NCBI RefSeq assembly: GCF_009017415.1
Contig: NC_092405.1
Location: 558,001 to 622,000 of the forward strand
Reading direction: 5' to 3'
Origin: Aspergillus flavus
Lineage: Eukaryota > Ascomycota > Eurotiomycetes > Eurotiales > Aspergillaceae
DNA length: 64,000 bases
The translations under genes and the position numbers were made by a program. Below are positions 1 to 11,345 of the stretch, one piece after another (the stretch's first letter is position 1; every line of letters starts with the position of its first letter). A model generated the notes under the pieces. That model searched no databases. It saw only the letters and a program-made list of their open reading frames with translations, and was not told the origin of the DNA.

Positions 1-1729
1 CTGCAGGCCTCGTGCCGCTGGGCGGCCCATTGATTCTTCTTCGGTCAGTCATTACACATTACTTGGCATCCGATAAAATAATTGATGAAGGATGCGACGA
101 GCGAATACGTCGTTAAGACTGAAGACTTGAAGTCAGCTTGGGAAGCTGGTTTCGAGGCCCAGAAATGGAAATCTACAATTTTGGAGGGATGTTTGTTCTG
201 TTTGCCTGCGTTGCACAAGTGGAGTCGACGCCAATTTTTCCTTCCTTTTTCTACCCTTCCGCGCTTCTCTTCTCTCTCTTCCTTTCTTACTTTCCCACAC
301 AAAAAACCGAGAGGTTTTCTGCTTAATGATGCAGTCCTATCTAAATATTTGATCATTATGATTCAACAACAATAGTATCTCGGTACTAACATTCTTATTT
401 GTGAGTCTCCAATTCAGTCTACAACAATTACTACATTCTGTATGAGGAAAACTATCCAAAACTTCTGTTCGGCGACAAACGAATGGGCCTTTGAACAACA
501 TGCACTACCATCTGACAATAACCCCTCACATTCATTTTGTTATGATCAACATGCTTGGCTATATGCTAATGGAATGTTAAGACAGGGTTGAGCAACAAAT
601 TTTTTACAGAATTTGAAATTAACAAGGTATGTTTTCAATATTTTTTCTCCCTCATATCTCCTTTCATGATGTAAAAAAGTTTTTATTCAGTTCTGCTTCT
701 GCAAATACATTGAAGAAAACTAAACCATACCAAACCTTCTGATACCATTGGAAGCTTCACACATTGTCATCTACTCATCGATGCCATGAAACAACTCGCT
801 GACAGCTTCAAGAACCATAACAGGAATACCACCTCATCTGTCCAAACCAAAACAACCAGTAGGTATGCAAAACTTCATCACACTTGAACACACCTACCAT
901 CCAACCTTTATGATGACAACTAGTCAATCCATTCAATGATCTCCTTTGGAGAATCTCCCCTCGAGCTTGCGTCGGCCAACACGCAGTGTCTATTACAATG
1001 ATCCATTCGTCCATCTCCCTCATACTGGACCATTTGTCTACCGTCGAAAGATGGTGTGACGACTGGGAGGAAGGTTGTGGAGTTTCGGATAGTGGGCTCA
1101 TATCGTTGTATGTCTGCGCTGTCTCTGTTAGTTTTGTATGCTATGCTTGACTTGTGTCAGTTTCTATGCCTCGACTTGCTGTTCGTTTTGACGGCTTGGA
1201 GAGGGGTAGCGATTGGCAGGGGATGGGATGAATTAACCGGCTTGGCTGATCAATTCGTTACAACTGCCCTGTATATCGGGTAGTTCCTTACGATTACACA
1301 CTGCGCTTCTTGATAGCACATTGTGCTGACAGATGGACAGATTGTAGACTTGTGCTCGAAAACTATATAGACGCAAATGTGTTGGCCACCTTTGGCAGAA
1401 ATAATGAAATCACTTCCTTTAAACATTTTTGGTCCCTCCTATCTATTGCTGTAGATCATCTAGCCGTAAAAGAAAATAGTATTTCATATTCATGATATGT
1501 ACGGGGCGAGGTTAATGCATAGCTAAACAGTACATCTTGGATGCAGAAAAAGTAAGCAAGTGTGTCCACTCGCTTCCTAGCCATTCCTCGTTCTCTTGAT
1601 GATTTTACGTTGAAGCCTCCTTCCCAATAATAATCGCAGACACCACACAATCATGTCCAGAAGTTTGTCGTGGCGCATATCAAGTATATCATATCGTTGA
1701 TTAGAGAAGCACCAAGTGACTTTTACACC
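1..1729. other. Intergenic region, 3' side of cho2
   Basis: I see no convincing gene here. The open frames on both strands are short (under about 100 codons), have no recognisable motif and no plausible splice partners. The stretch is moderately AT-rich with pyrimidine runs near 220-300. It may hold the 3' end or control region of a gene lying before the window. Confidence 0.5.
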
Positions 1730-4700
1730 TTACTCTTTCCTCTCGGTCGGGGTGGACGCGCCGTTTCTTGACATGCTGTAAGGAGCCTGTAGAAGATAGG
1801 AGTTAGTGATCAAGCGGTGGTCTTGGGATATATATATGTGTGTGCATACCAGGACCCTCTTCGCATTGCACACCCTCCAGGCGAGGTTGCGGACAGTCCC
1901 ATCGGCCTGAACAACTCCAGGTGCGAATTCAACACCAAACCTGTGGCCAAAAGTTAGTATGAGTGCAAAGAAAATGACTATCCAGGGGAAAAAAAAACTC
2001 ACATTTGGTGTACGGCGAATACAACCCGCTTAGCGAATTTACCGTCGCGCTCCACCAGACTTCCGAACGGCTCGTCTACGGCCTCTGGAGCGATCTCCGG
2101 ATCCCGATCGAAGCAGCTGCGGATGACGGGTAAGAGGCTCTTCTCCACGGACGCTTGTGTAAGTTCATGGTCATCCTCCTCTTCATATCGACCAATGCGA
2201 ATCTCAAATGGTCTGGAGATTGCCATGACGTTATGTTTGGCATTATGATGATAGCGGAATTCGAAGACGCCTTGTGTCCAGAAAAGTTTGTCACCTGAGA
2301 ATATAACCTCGCCGGTTGCAAGATCGCGCTTGTCCCCATCCTGCTGTTGTGTAGCCTTGATAACAACATCGCTTTTAACAATTCCCTTTTCACATGTCAA
2401 GTTATCGTAGGCGCCTTCATTGACGGCAATCCACCTTCCTTGAGACGAAACCCGGGTAACTTCACGGGATGTATTATCGGTGACCTTGTACAAGCCAATC
2501 CAGTCCTTCTTGCTATGATTCAGAGGTGCAGTCCACTTGACCCGAATCGGCGCACCATATTCGAACACAAGGTTTTTCAGGTCACCACGTCTATCAAGGG
2601 GCATGCGAGCGTTAGCGCCCTCTCTACCAGTGCTTTGATCATGTTCAGCCAAAGAGGATGAGTCAGTGCCTTCAACTTCTAGGGAATAGTCCCGCGAATC
2701 ATATCCGGCTAGATCTTCGTCAATGCGTGAGATGGTGACACGGGCGGGGTAACTCTGGAAGAGAGCAGTGGTATCCTTCACGAATGTGTTGACACCATTA
2801 GCGAGTTTCGGTCGTGCCGTCTCGATAATCTCTTCGATAAACTCGAATGACTCGTCGAAGATCTTATCCACGCTGCCGTGGAGCTGTCTAAGAGTAGGTG
2901 GCAGTGACTTTTTCAGGCTTTTCACAAGCCCCGCATCCTGTCGCAGACTCTGGCCATACAGCTTCTGCATATGCGGACGCTCGATAAATTGGATGAAAGC
3001 TAGGCTGAGAATGTGACTGAGAAGGGCCAGGAAAGTTATGGCCCCGCTGCTGGTGATAAGAACCGCGCCCCAGACGCCGGCCAGACCCAGTACACGCTCA
3101 GGGTTGTTCAAGAAACGATAGATCCCATTATACGTCAACTTAGACGAGCCATCAAAGAAGAAGTCACCGTAGAACCAGCCAAATTCACCAAGAGACTCAT
3201 AGATGCTGACCGAAGTCCAAATTTGTAAACTAATGAGGCCTGCTCCCAAGACATGGCGGAGCAAGACCAGGCCGTACCCCCAATCAGCAGGAAAGTTGTA
3301 CATCTTCCATACTGCAGCAATGAAACTGGCGTAACACATGATCATGCTCAAATGATACGTGCCTTTCCACTGATTCCATGCCTCCTGAGGAGTTTCACCA
3401 TACTTAACGAAGTGTCGGGTCCAGGCCTTATGATTCGACTGGCGATGGAGCATGTACCCCACACCGATCGAGAACCAAAGTCTCCACACAGCAGCGTTAG
3501 CTACGAAAAGAAATTGGTACCAAGGTGTAGAGGGTGTCAACACTGTGAGAGCAAATACGAGGAACTGGATAAGAACAGATGAAGTATCCGTTATCCGATA
3601 CAGGTCCAGATTGTGGAGTCCTAATAGCTCATGGACTGACTGCGGTGGGCTGCTTGAAAAGGTTGGCGCGTGGGGGATTTGTTCATCAATCGGCGTTGGC
3701 GCAATGGGAGAATCGGCAGTGCGGCTTGAGACAGATCCAGTTTCCTGCTCTGCTGAACGCTTGCGGGACGGTGGAGGATTGTACGTCTTGTCAATATGTG
3801 GGTTCTCGACAAGCACTAGGAAAGCGAATTGAGCCGCATGGGCGATTATAGAAATGAAAAGCACTTTATAGCTCGCGGCCATCAGGGAGATACCGTAATA
3901 GCCAGCGTAGCCAACCGAATACATTGGATGGGGTGCCATCTCGAAGACGCCGTCGAACGTCAGTTCCTGGTCAATGAGATAAAAGAAATCGCCCCAGTAC
4001 CAGGCAAAGTCCTTTACCACCCGATGAGCGTCGAGCTTGACCCAAAGGTTGAACAGCACCAACACGATACCGGCGGACCATCGCAGGACAGTCATCAACA
4101 CGCTCTCGTTGACAGGGTGGTGACTACAAGCTATCGCAAAGAGACAGTAGGACACGAAGTCGCACATTAGTATCAGATCCACAAGCCGTCTAAAAACGAG
4201 CCATGTGTTATACTCAATTGGGGCTTCATCGAATGAATAGTCGTGGGGAATCTTAGTTTCCAGCTCCCGCTTAAAAAAGTTGTACACGTTAGGATGGGGG
4301 TTCTTGCCCGTAGCGGGATTCACAAAGACCTTGGTTTTCTCAGCCCAGCGGACCAGTGTTTTGTGGTGAGATTGGTTATGAAGAAGCCATCCAATTCCAG
4401 CGTTGTAGGCCGCACGCCAGAAAAGGTAGATGATGGCAAAAACAGGCACCTTCGCACCAGTGGGAAGCTGCCATAGAAGAAGTATGTGAGCACCAAGGAT
4501 TGCGAGAACAATCACGTCAGAGAGATTCTTTGGTTCCGAGGGGGACAAGAGTTGAGAGACCATGTCATGAGTTTGCGGCACCGTGAATACTGTTGAGGGG
4601 CACGAGTTAGCTTATTTATCCGCCATGACAGGCACAGATGCAACAATCACACATATTCCTTGGAGATATATAACCAATGCATAAAATAGGCTTTGATTCT

Positions 4701-4901
4701 CGAGGAAGAAAAGCACGTACCGGTACCATCAGGTGTCCGACCAAATGTCTTGCAGTCCTTACCAGTCTTGTCCTTGAGCTCTACGTCACCAGTGGCCGTG
4801 AGGGCCTCGGGACTAAGAGTCGAGGTAGACTGAGAGGCCACATTCCTCTCCCGAAGGCCCTCATCATCGATTCGGGTGCTTGTTGAAAGTCCACGATCCA
4901 T
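1730..4901 (-). CDS. cho2: Phosphatidylethanolamine N-methyltransferase (Cho2/Pem1 type)
   Basis: Makes phosphatidylmonomethylethanolamine from phosphatidylethanolamine using S-adenosylmethionine, the first step of the PE-to-PC methylation route in the ER membrane. I read four exons: 4901-4721, 4589-2003, 1940-1850 and 1786-1730, giving 971 codons plus stop, the usual length for fungal Cho2. Two homologous polytopic membrane methyltransferase modules are visible, with equivalent motifs at about residues 277-293 ([17 protein letters not shown]) and 554-568 ([15 protein letters not shown]). Each follows several hydrophobic segments. A soluble C-terminal domain holds the last ~300 residues. All splice junctions keep frame (GTACGT, GTGAGT and GTATGC donors; CAG acceptors). 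The first Met at 4901 opens a polar 60-residue leader. The gene looks intact. Confidence 0.95.
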
Positions 4902-5451
4902 GATTGAGACTCAGCAGAGCAAAATGTTGAAAAAGCGGCGAGGGATCAAGGGTAGGGGCAGAAGCATGTGAGAGGGGGAACAGGGCGGGTTTTATTTTAT
5001 GTTCTATGATTGGCCTGCGTCATGTGAAGCGGAGATCCACTGCGTTAGGTCAGGTCAATGGTTGCTGTGGTTAAAACAGCGCAAAATGCTGAAGCATTGG
5101 GTCGGTTTGGAAAATTTTGGAGAGAAGAAGTATTTTTCTTGTGAGGGATTTGGCCCATCGTTCTAATTTATGCCCTTAGCGAAACGTTGAGACAAGAGTG
5201 CGCAAGACAGCACCACGAGCACAATACTGCAGAAGTGGAACTCGCGGACTGGGGAAAGCAACAGCACTGGTTAGTGGCCTGGCAAGGCCAATCATGATGG
5301 CAGTGCGGGTTTCAGTTGGCAAGGGCAGAAAGGCCCGGAATGGAGAAGAAGGACCCGTCATTACCCTCCTGGGCATGGTTTATAGGATGTTGAGAGGAGT
5401 CGTGGCGCTAGTAATTTAAGGGTCTTAGTACAGAATACTAGTCCGTATATC

Positions 5452-5494
5452 GTTTGGTACAGGTTACCGTTGAACAGGACCTGTTCAACCAAAC
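5452..5494. repeat. Interrupted inverted repeat (palindrome)
   Basis: The inner core at 5469-5489 consists of GTTGAACAGG, one A, then the exact reverse complement CCTGTTCAAC. Outer arms GTTTGGT (5452-5458) and ACCAAAC (5488-5494) pair as well. The left arm therefore equals the complement of the right arm with an 11-bp insertion after GTTTGGT. It could form a cruciform or be a terminal inverted repeat of a small transposon relic. Confidence 0.7.
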
Positions 5495-5628
5495 ATACCC
5501 ATGCAAATCAGAAATAGTATGAGCTCAATAAAACTTGATCTGATATATTGTAATTTATATCTCTATAACAATAATTTGTAACATCTATGTTTTCTTATAG
5601 TAACTGTTAACTGTTGTTGTTTAGTATA

Positions 5629-5747
5629 TTGCTGGTCCGGTCCTAAATTCTGCCACCGCCTCCGAGCAAAGCGGTGGCAGAGGAAGAACACTATAGACGA
5701 AATGGCAACAAGAACTATATATCGTCAACATTATCAATAACCAGCAA
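5629..5747. repeat. Nested inverted repeats / hairpin
   Basis: CTGCCACCGC (5650-5659) is followed after 11 bases by its exact complement GCGGTGGCAG (5671-5680), a GC-rich hairpin in AT-rich surroundings. An outer pair TTGCTGGT (5629-5636) and ACCAGCAA (5740-5747) encloses it. This may be a miniature transposon or a structured RNA. Nothing coding is seen inside. Confidence 0.6.
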
Positions 5748-6233
5748 CCATGGACCGTAACTCAGGCTAAGATATCTTTTCTCAGCTTACTTTATCTTAT
5801 CAGATTTCACATCTTTCACCCCTAAATGCTGTTTGATATCGAGGTAGACTTGCTCGATGGCTTCAGCCCTAATTAGGAATGGATGAGATCCATAATATAG
5901 AGTATGCATTTGCTCTGCTCTTTAGTAATGTAATTTGCGTTTTCCTAACTCCTCCTAGTCCTGAGATTGTGGCTTTCCCGATATGCTCTTTGCACAATAT
6001 CATCTGTTCAAGGGAATAAATTACGTTTTGGTCGAACACTGCCGAACCTGGACCCTATCTGCTGAAACTGATAGAAGATGAATGTGGTCTCTCAATGTTT
6101 ACTAATTAGGTCACAGATTGAGGAGCTCCCAAACAAGCATAAATAGATAGACAACAAAAACAAAACCTCCAAGACACACAGAGAAAAATTACTGCAGAGA
6201 AAAAGATATATGCGCTCCCCTCGCCTTTAGTGA

Positions 6234-6594
6234 CTACTCCTGCTCCGCAAGATAGCAAAAATATGGCCCGATAATCTTTGCCCTAACATCCGAACTCTCC
6301 TTAAAGACTTTACAAATATTCTCCAAAGCTTCCTTATTGTTGCAAACCTCAGTCGGGCCACACCCACATGAATCACCGCACGTAGCAAGGCAAAACCCCT
6401 GGGCCATTTGGCTGCCGGGGGTGCCCCCGAAGGCGGCGCAGTTGGTCCCGCAGTCATCCACACAGCTACATGAGCAATCATCACGTTTGTCGAGGACCGG
6501 GGGGGTTGAACGTGTGCGGAGAAGGAATGCTAGCGGCTAGAGCACCACTTGAAAGGGAGATGAGGAGAGATATCGTGATGGTGGTGAAGCGCAT
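6234..6594 (-). pseudogene. Secreted cysteine-rich peptide gene with a 1-bp frameshift
   Basis: The Met codon at 6594 opens a classic signal peptide (MRFTTITISLLISLSSGALA). In another frame, a Lys-Arg Kex2-type site is followed by a compact domain with twelve cysteines in clusters (CSCSC, CVDDCGTNC, CLATCGDSCGC) ending at the stop 6236-6234. The two parts are out of frame by one base. The shift lies at or near a run of seven G on the + strand (6499-6505): one base fewer would join leader, Kex2 site and cysteine domain. The layout (signal, pro-segment, KR, Cys-rich mature peptide of ~80 residues) is that of fungal small secreted proteins or effectors. I do not recognise the family. The lesion could be a sequencing error in the homopolymer or a real inactivation. 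Confidence 0.6.
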
Positions 6595-6778
6595 TTTGTA
6601 TAGCAGACTGGGACTTTCATCAGCTCATATCTTGGAAATTGGAAGGGATGGAGAAGAGACTGTACATGTGGATAGTTTTGGTTGATTACTGAGATGGGTT
6701 TCTTGTCTGGGGTTTCTCGTGATATTGCCTTGAATTGTAGATAGATAATCAGGTAACTTCACAGGAATCTCCCTTCCT

Positions 6779-6784
6779 TTTATA
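6779..6784 (-). promoter_or_regulatory. Possible TATA box of the cysteine-rich peptide gene
   Basis: On the minus strand the sequence reads GGGTTATAAAGG about 185 bp before the Met codon at 6594. It fits a TATA element of a highly regulated secreted-protein gene. This is consensus match only. Confidence 0.3.
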
Positions 6785-7796
6785 ACCCTTCCTCACGCTG
6801 ATTCCAAGATAATAATCAGGGAGTCTCTCCTCGCTCCATTCAATGTAGTTTGGTATTGCAAGGTTAAGTTGGTGGGCGTGGCTATGTTTCTAACCGATGT
6901 CAATCACTTATACATGTGAGCTAATGTGTTTAGTTCTGCAGCTACTCCACAATCTCATGCATTCCTGTAATCCTTCCTCTGCATACCATAATCAGCCCTA
7001 GCCAAGAGGGAGATCTGGGGTCTGGTTTGGCGAATAAGAACGGCTGGAGCCCATAATCCTCAATATCGACGTCCTGTCCCGGGCAAACTGCCTGAAGTAA
7101 GGGGGCTATGTATGCATCTGCTGCAGGGCCGTTGTCTAGCTATTCTAAAAGAACATGGGGTTTCGACCTGTCTATTGATAGGGTAGTTTATTTTGAGCAA
7201 GTCCTAGCCCTGTCTTGGCGTAGTTATGCTAATTTCTCCGTCATTAACGTTCTTCTTATCGGGCCGTGGAAGGCCTAAGGCGGGAGATGGCGAGGCGCAG
7301 AGAATTTGCTAGTTTAGGGCGCATTAAGCGGAGGGCCTGAGCTCGCTAAGGTAAAGACATACACAAGTGGACGACTTCAGAATTATTCTTCCGTATTTCC
7401 CATTCGAATCAAAAAATAATGTTAGAGGTGTTTTTTGACGTGACAAATTGCCTGACATACAAAGAAAATATTTTATATACATATTCCACTCACAACCAAT
7501 CCAGGAACTCCGGAGAGCATCCGCCCCGGAGCGAACAATAATCTCAGTCGACTCAAAGGCCATGTCCTTGAAGCTGAACACCCCACAGCGCGGGCAGCAT
7601 TGATCGTAGCGAACTCACCGGACACCTGCATAGCGACAATTCTAGAGCCGTCTATTTGTGCCCATAAAATCCCCGCTACTATACAGCTGGCGGGATTTTT
7701 TATGAACTAACAAGAACGAACACAACAGCCGTTTCCTCTCCCCCTCCCCTAAAATAAGAAGAGCGCCAGCACAGAATCTCTGATACGTAACCCAGA
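6785..7796. other. Intergenic region
   Basis: Nothing recognisable as a gene. Short open frames such as the one at 7324-7581 on the minus strand have no known motif. Confidence 0.45.
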
Positions 7797-8865
7797 TCAG
7801 TTCTTGGGAGGTCGGTTGGCATTGATATTGTTCAAAACCTCCCCAGCACCAGCCTTGACCAGTCTAGCCGCGAGTTCTTTCCCGAGTGCCGTTGCTTCCT
7901 CGACAGTTTTAACATTCGAGACAATAGTGTCCTCGACACTCTTAGTACCGTCCAAACTAACAACGATAGCATGTATGCTCAAGGCACCCGCAGAAATCCA
8001 CTCCGTTTCCACCCCAATGGGAGCACTACACCCACCCTCAAGGGTCCTCATAAGAGACCTCTCAGCGAGACAAGCAAGAGTGGAACGCTGGTCAGCCAAC
8101 TGACCCAGCAATTCCTGCATCTTCCTGTCTCCCTTGCGAATTTCCAAGCCCAGGGCACCTTGTCCGACAGCGTGGAGAATACCCCCATCTTTAGAGCCCA
8201 GGTACTGGCTAATCCGATGCTCAAGGCCTACCCGCTCAAGGCCCGCAGCAGACATCACCATGCATGTGTACTCGCTATCGGAATTGTCCACCTTAGCGAG
8301 ACGAGTCTCTACATTGCCGCGGAGATTGGCAAAGCGGAGATGGGGATAGAGACGGCGGAGCTGGCTGAGCGCCGGACGGATGAAGTGCCTACCACGGCGC
8401 CCTCGGGGAGGCTCTTCAAGCTCGTGTAGGGCAGGCCAGCCTTCACGATCAAGGCATCCCGGGGATCATCACGGGGCGGAATAGCTGCGAGCTCACAGGA
8501 GTCGGGAAGGCTCGTTGGCATGTCTAACCCCGGTCAACAGTCGACGTTTGGTCTGCGGTTGAGCATGATGATTCAGAGATGGGAAAGATATGTTAATCAC
8601 CTTTTAGACAGTGCACAATGACATCCAGTTCGCCGGCATTGAGCTTTTCCTCTAGCTCTGTAGTCCAGAGACTCTTGGCACCGAAGTTATACAGCGCCGT
8701 TAACTGGTCTCGATCACCCAGCGTGCGGAGGGCTTCAATTTCAAACGATCGACCCGGGGCAATCTTTTGCAGGCAATTCCGAATGCCCTCCGCCTGGACC
8801 ATGGCCAGGTTGGATCGTCGGGTCCCGATCCGGAGTGGCGGCTGAGGTGTCGGAGATGTTTCCAT
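7797..8865 (-). CDS. hem3: Hydroxymethylbilane synthase (porphobilinogen deaminase), frameshifted in this sequence
   Basis: Polymerises four porphobilinogen molecules to hydroxymethylbilane in haem biosynthesis (cytosol). Exon 1 is 8865-8601 and begins with the family hallmark [14 protein letters not shown]. The intron is 8600-8524 (GTGATT...TTAG). Exon 2 is 8523-7797. The cofactor-binding Cys is in EGGCSAPIG near the C-terminal third. The two exons sum to 992 nt, one short of a whole number of codons. The break lies at about 8361-8368, inside the conserved [11 protein letters not shown] motif: the frame reads SSVRRSA and then leaves, while the family sequence resumes one frame over and runs cleanly to the stop. 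Restored, the length (~330 residues) would be normal. Since the enzyme is normally essential, a base-call or assembly error is the likelier cause, but a broken copy cannot be excluded. An upstream in-frame Met at 8916 is an alternative start. Confidence 0.9.
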
Positions 8866-8916
8866 TTTATGATATTCCCGGGCGATAAAGGGAAGGGGGC
8901 TTAGGAGAAAGGGCAA

Positions 8917-9642
8917 GCAGTAAAGAAAGAGAAGGATATGGTCCTACACACCCACAAAAGCCAGAAAGACCCGTCTTAAAGTAGAAGGACATCTACATAC
9001 GGCGCTAAAAGGTTGAAATACGGACGGAGAAGTACTCCTTACCGAATCGACAATTTAGCGCTCTTTACCGGTACCCTAGTCTCTCCACCCCCCTGCAGAA
9101 ACCAGGCTCATACAGATGAGTAGAAATTGTCGGGTATCGCCGGTGAAAATATAGAGTTCATGTCAAAGAAATGACTATTATAATTAAGTCAACCACTGGA
9201 TGGTTCCAACTGGCTTTGATTAGCGGAACGAAAAGAGACATAGCGGTTATCTAATCGGCTATACTTCGGAGTATTCGAATCTAATTTAGAACTAGTATGG
9301 GTCAAAATGCCACCTCATAGAGGTGTCAAACTCATCCGTGCTTACAGCCAAGGGTCCAAGACCGCTGTCCAGAATCAAGACGCTGGACCCTGACACTACT
9401 CCGGAGTCAAGCTCTCGCAAAGATCCGAGGTGGGTCAATACGCTGCGCGTTTCAACTGAGAATTGCCGCTGGTACTGTGTCATGGTAATAATGAGGATAA
9501 TGAGTGGCGGAAATACTTAGTCGGTGGGCCTCTGGCGAGATTCGCATCTCACTTAATGTTTTCTAATCATTTAGGCGAAGCCGCGCAAACGACCGACAGT
9601 GTGGAGAGTGGAGTTAGGGTTGCATCCGGAGAGTAAGAGGTT
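8917..9642. other. Intergenic region
   Basis: Promoter side of hem3. No gene recognised; the open frames at 9292-9520 are short overlapping shadows without motifs. Confidence 0.45.
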
Positions 9643-10622
9643 ATGTCAACGATGGCAGCGACATATGCTGGGCCACCGCTAGCAAACGGTCTCCAGCCCC
9701 TATCTTGTCTACGCTGCGCGCACCGCAAAGTACGCTGTGATCGGGTGGTCCATTGCTCCAATTGCATCAGACACAATGCTGTGTGTGATTTTTCCCAGCC
9801 CAAAACGGAGAAACGTCAGCGCAGAAAGGTGGCCGTCGCTTCCCCTCGTCACGGAACAAGCTGCGCACCGGACTTGACCGGTATAAGGCTGTCAAGAATC
9901 TAAGTGTGGATGTCGATACCACCGCCGACTCTTTACAGGGGGCCATCACTCATTCTCCTCGCCGGAACAAGACCCCTTCACGGGAAACAAATAGACGCTG
10001 CTGTTGCTCCCAATGGCCAACTGATTGTCATGGGAAAGCGGAGTCGTTACGTCGAGGGCGATCTGTGGACTAGGATAGGGCAAGAGGTGTGATATTCCGT
10101 TGTAATCCATCGACTGTATCGAAGGACAGTACTAAGACCTGAATTAGCTAAATGATGGGGCCATGTTTCCAGACTCATCCTCTAACAAAGAGGATGATGA
10201 AGAAGTTGCATCTGACACACAGGTTGGGTACAAGGCAAGCGCACTCGCTCTCCGTCTCTCGCCGCAGACTCCTTCTATAGAATCGTACTACCCCACCAAG
10301 CAGCATTTTCGCATATTGTGGCCAATATACCTGTCCAACATCCGCCCCGTCACAATGATCTTGCACGCGCCCTCTGAGGGCGAGAAACTGACGAAAGCCG
10401 TTGAGGGTCACGGAAACACGTCGAGAATTGCAGTCACTGATGTTCGCAATTTTGATGTGTGCCCTCACGTCTGTCACGGATGCTGAATGTACTCGATTAC
10501 TGGGCGAGAAGAGACCGGTCCTTCGATCTAGATATCGTCGAAGCTACGAGATAGCATTGAATAAAGCCAATTACCTCATGTCCTGCAGCATAAGTGTGCT
10601 CCAGGCTTACAGCATTTACCTG
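9643..10622 (+). pseudogene. Decayed Zn(II)2Cys6 fungal transcription factor
   Basis: The segment opens with a perfect binuclear zinc cluster (C-x2-C-x6-C-x5-C-x2-C-x6-C, starting CLRCAHRKVRC) within the first 50 codons, then a basic linker. After that, homology hops between frames: a linker part near 9880-9990, the family-typical GQLIVMGKRSRYVEGDLW near 10010-10065, the acidic DSSSNKEDDEEVASD near 10166-10210, SIESYYPTKQHFRILWPIYL near 10275-10335, and CALTSVTDAECTRLLGEK near 10455-10515 with a further conserved stretch to 10622. These belong to the N-terminal and middle-homology part of one C6 regulator. At least two frameshifts separate them. It ends at a GTGAGT donor (10623), after which unrelated NRPS sequence begins on the other strand. 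The loss of the C-terminal half and the frameshifts make it a pseudogene. Confidence 0.75.
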
Positions 10623-10641
10623 GTGAGTCTGCAAGCAAATT

Positions 10642-11345
10642 TCTGATGTCGATCAGGGGCATCAAATGGCCGGACCAGATCCACAATAGCTTCTGATTTT
10701 GACGGCAGCATACGGCGGAGGATTGACTCAATGTCTCCTAGCTCAACACGCTGTCCATGAATCTAAAAGTACGTGTGTTATGAGAGACAAAGTGGGTATT
10801 GTATGCGTCCTACGCACCTTGACTTGAGCATCGGCCCGCCCACATATTGACAGACTACCATCTTATCTCGTATCTTCCCAGGTCTCCCATTTGTAAGTAT
10901 CTGCAACCTGTGGCAGCAGCTCGTTCTTACGCCCAAACAGGCGGTCTGATGAAAGTTTGGGCGGTCTCCTCCGCATCATTCAGATACCCAGTCGCTGGTT
11001 CATGACTTTCAAAGACAATCTCACCAACTGCACCTATGGGGACTAACTTGTTCACGTCTTGCGGATCCACAAGCCACGATAGTCCACCTATAGGAAACAG
11101 CAATAAATGCATAAGACCCAAATTGTAGAATCCTGGCCCCATTGTTGTACTCAGCGTTCCAACTGTAGGATTTGTGCTCCGACGTCAGGCGATTATGAGT
11201 ATGCATTACACCTTGGGGTCGACCGGTGCTACCGCTCGTAAACACCACAAAGGCTAGATCATCAGACCTCACATCCACCATGCGCCATGCATCACCCCGA
11301 GGAATGGGAAGCCCGTCCATCAGATATGTTATCTGTGCTATAATC
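10642..11345 (-). pseudogene. NRPS adenylation-domain fragment
   Basis: On the minus strand, the adenylation core motif A3 is plain (DDLAFVVFTSGSTGRPQGVM, ~11275-11215), followed by HTHNRLTSEHKSYSW. The A6-A8 region follows: WLVDPQDVNKLVPIGAVGE, then GYLNDAEETAQTF, then SICGRADAQVK. After a clear intron (GTGCGTAGG...CTTTTAG, about 10819-10765) comes HGQRVELGDIESILRRMLP. About 120 residues normally found between A3 and A6 (with A4/A5, the substrate pocket) are missing, and the frame is also broken. No condensation or thiolation domain is present. It is a dead remnant of a nonribosomal peptide synthetase or related adenylating enzyme. It abuts the transcription-factor relic tail to tail. Confidence 0.75.

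Larger units (their letters stand above)
4902..6233. other. Intergenic region with inverted repeats
   Basis: This is the promoter side of cho2, followed by an AT-rich stretch (about 5430-6230) without a gene. It holds two hairpin-forming inverted repeats, listed separately at 5452-5494 and 5629-5747. The open frames at 5176-5419 are short and unrecognised. Confidence 0.45.

Noticed and set aside
808..1101. 97-codon minus-strand frame as a possible gene
   Set aside because: No motif, no splice partners, and part of a stretch with equally long frames on the other strand.
8330..8400. An intron in the HEM3 gene that would explain the frame change
   Set aside because: Conserved residues continue on both sides with no gap, so only one base is missing; no intron fits.
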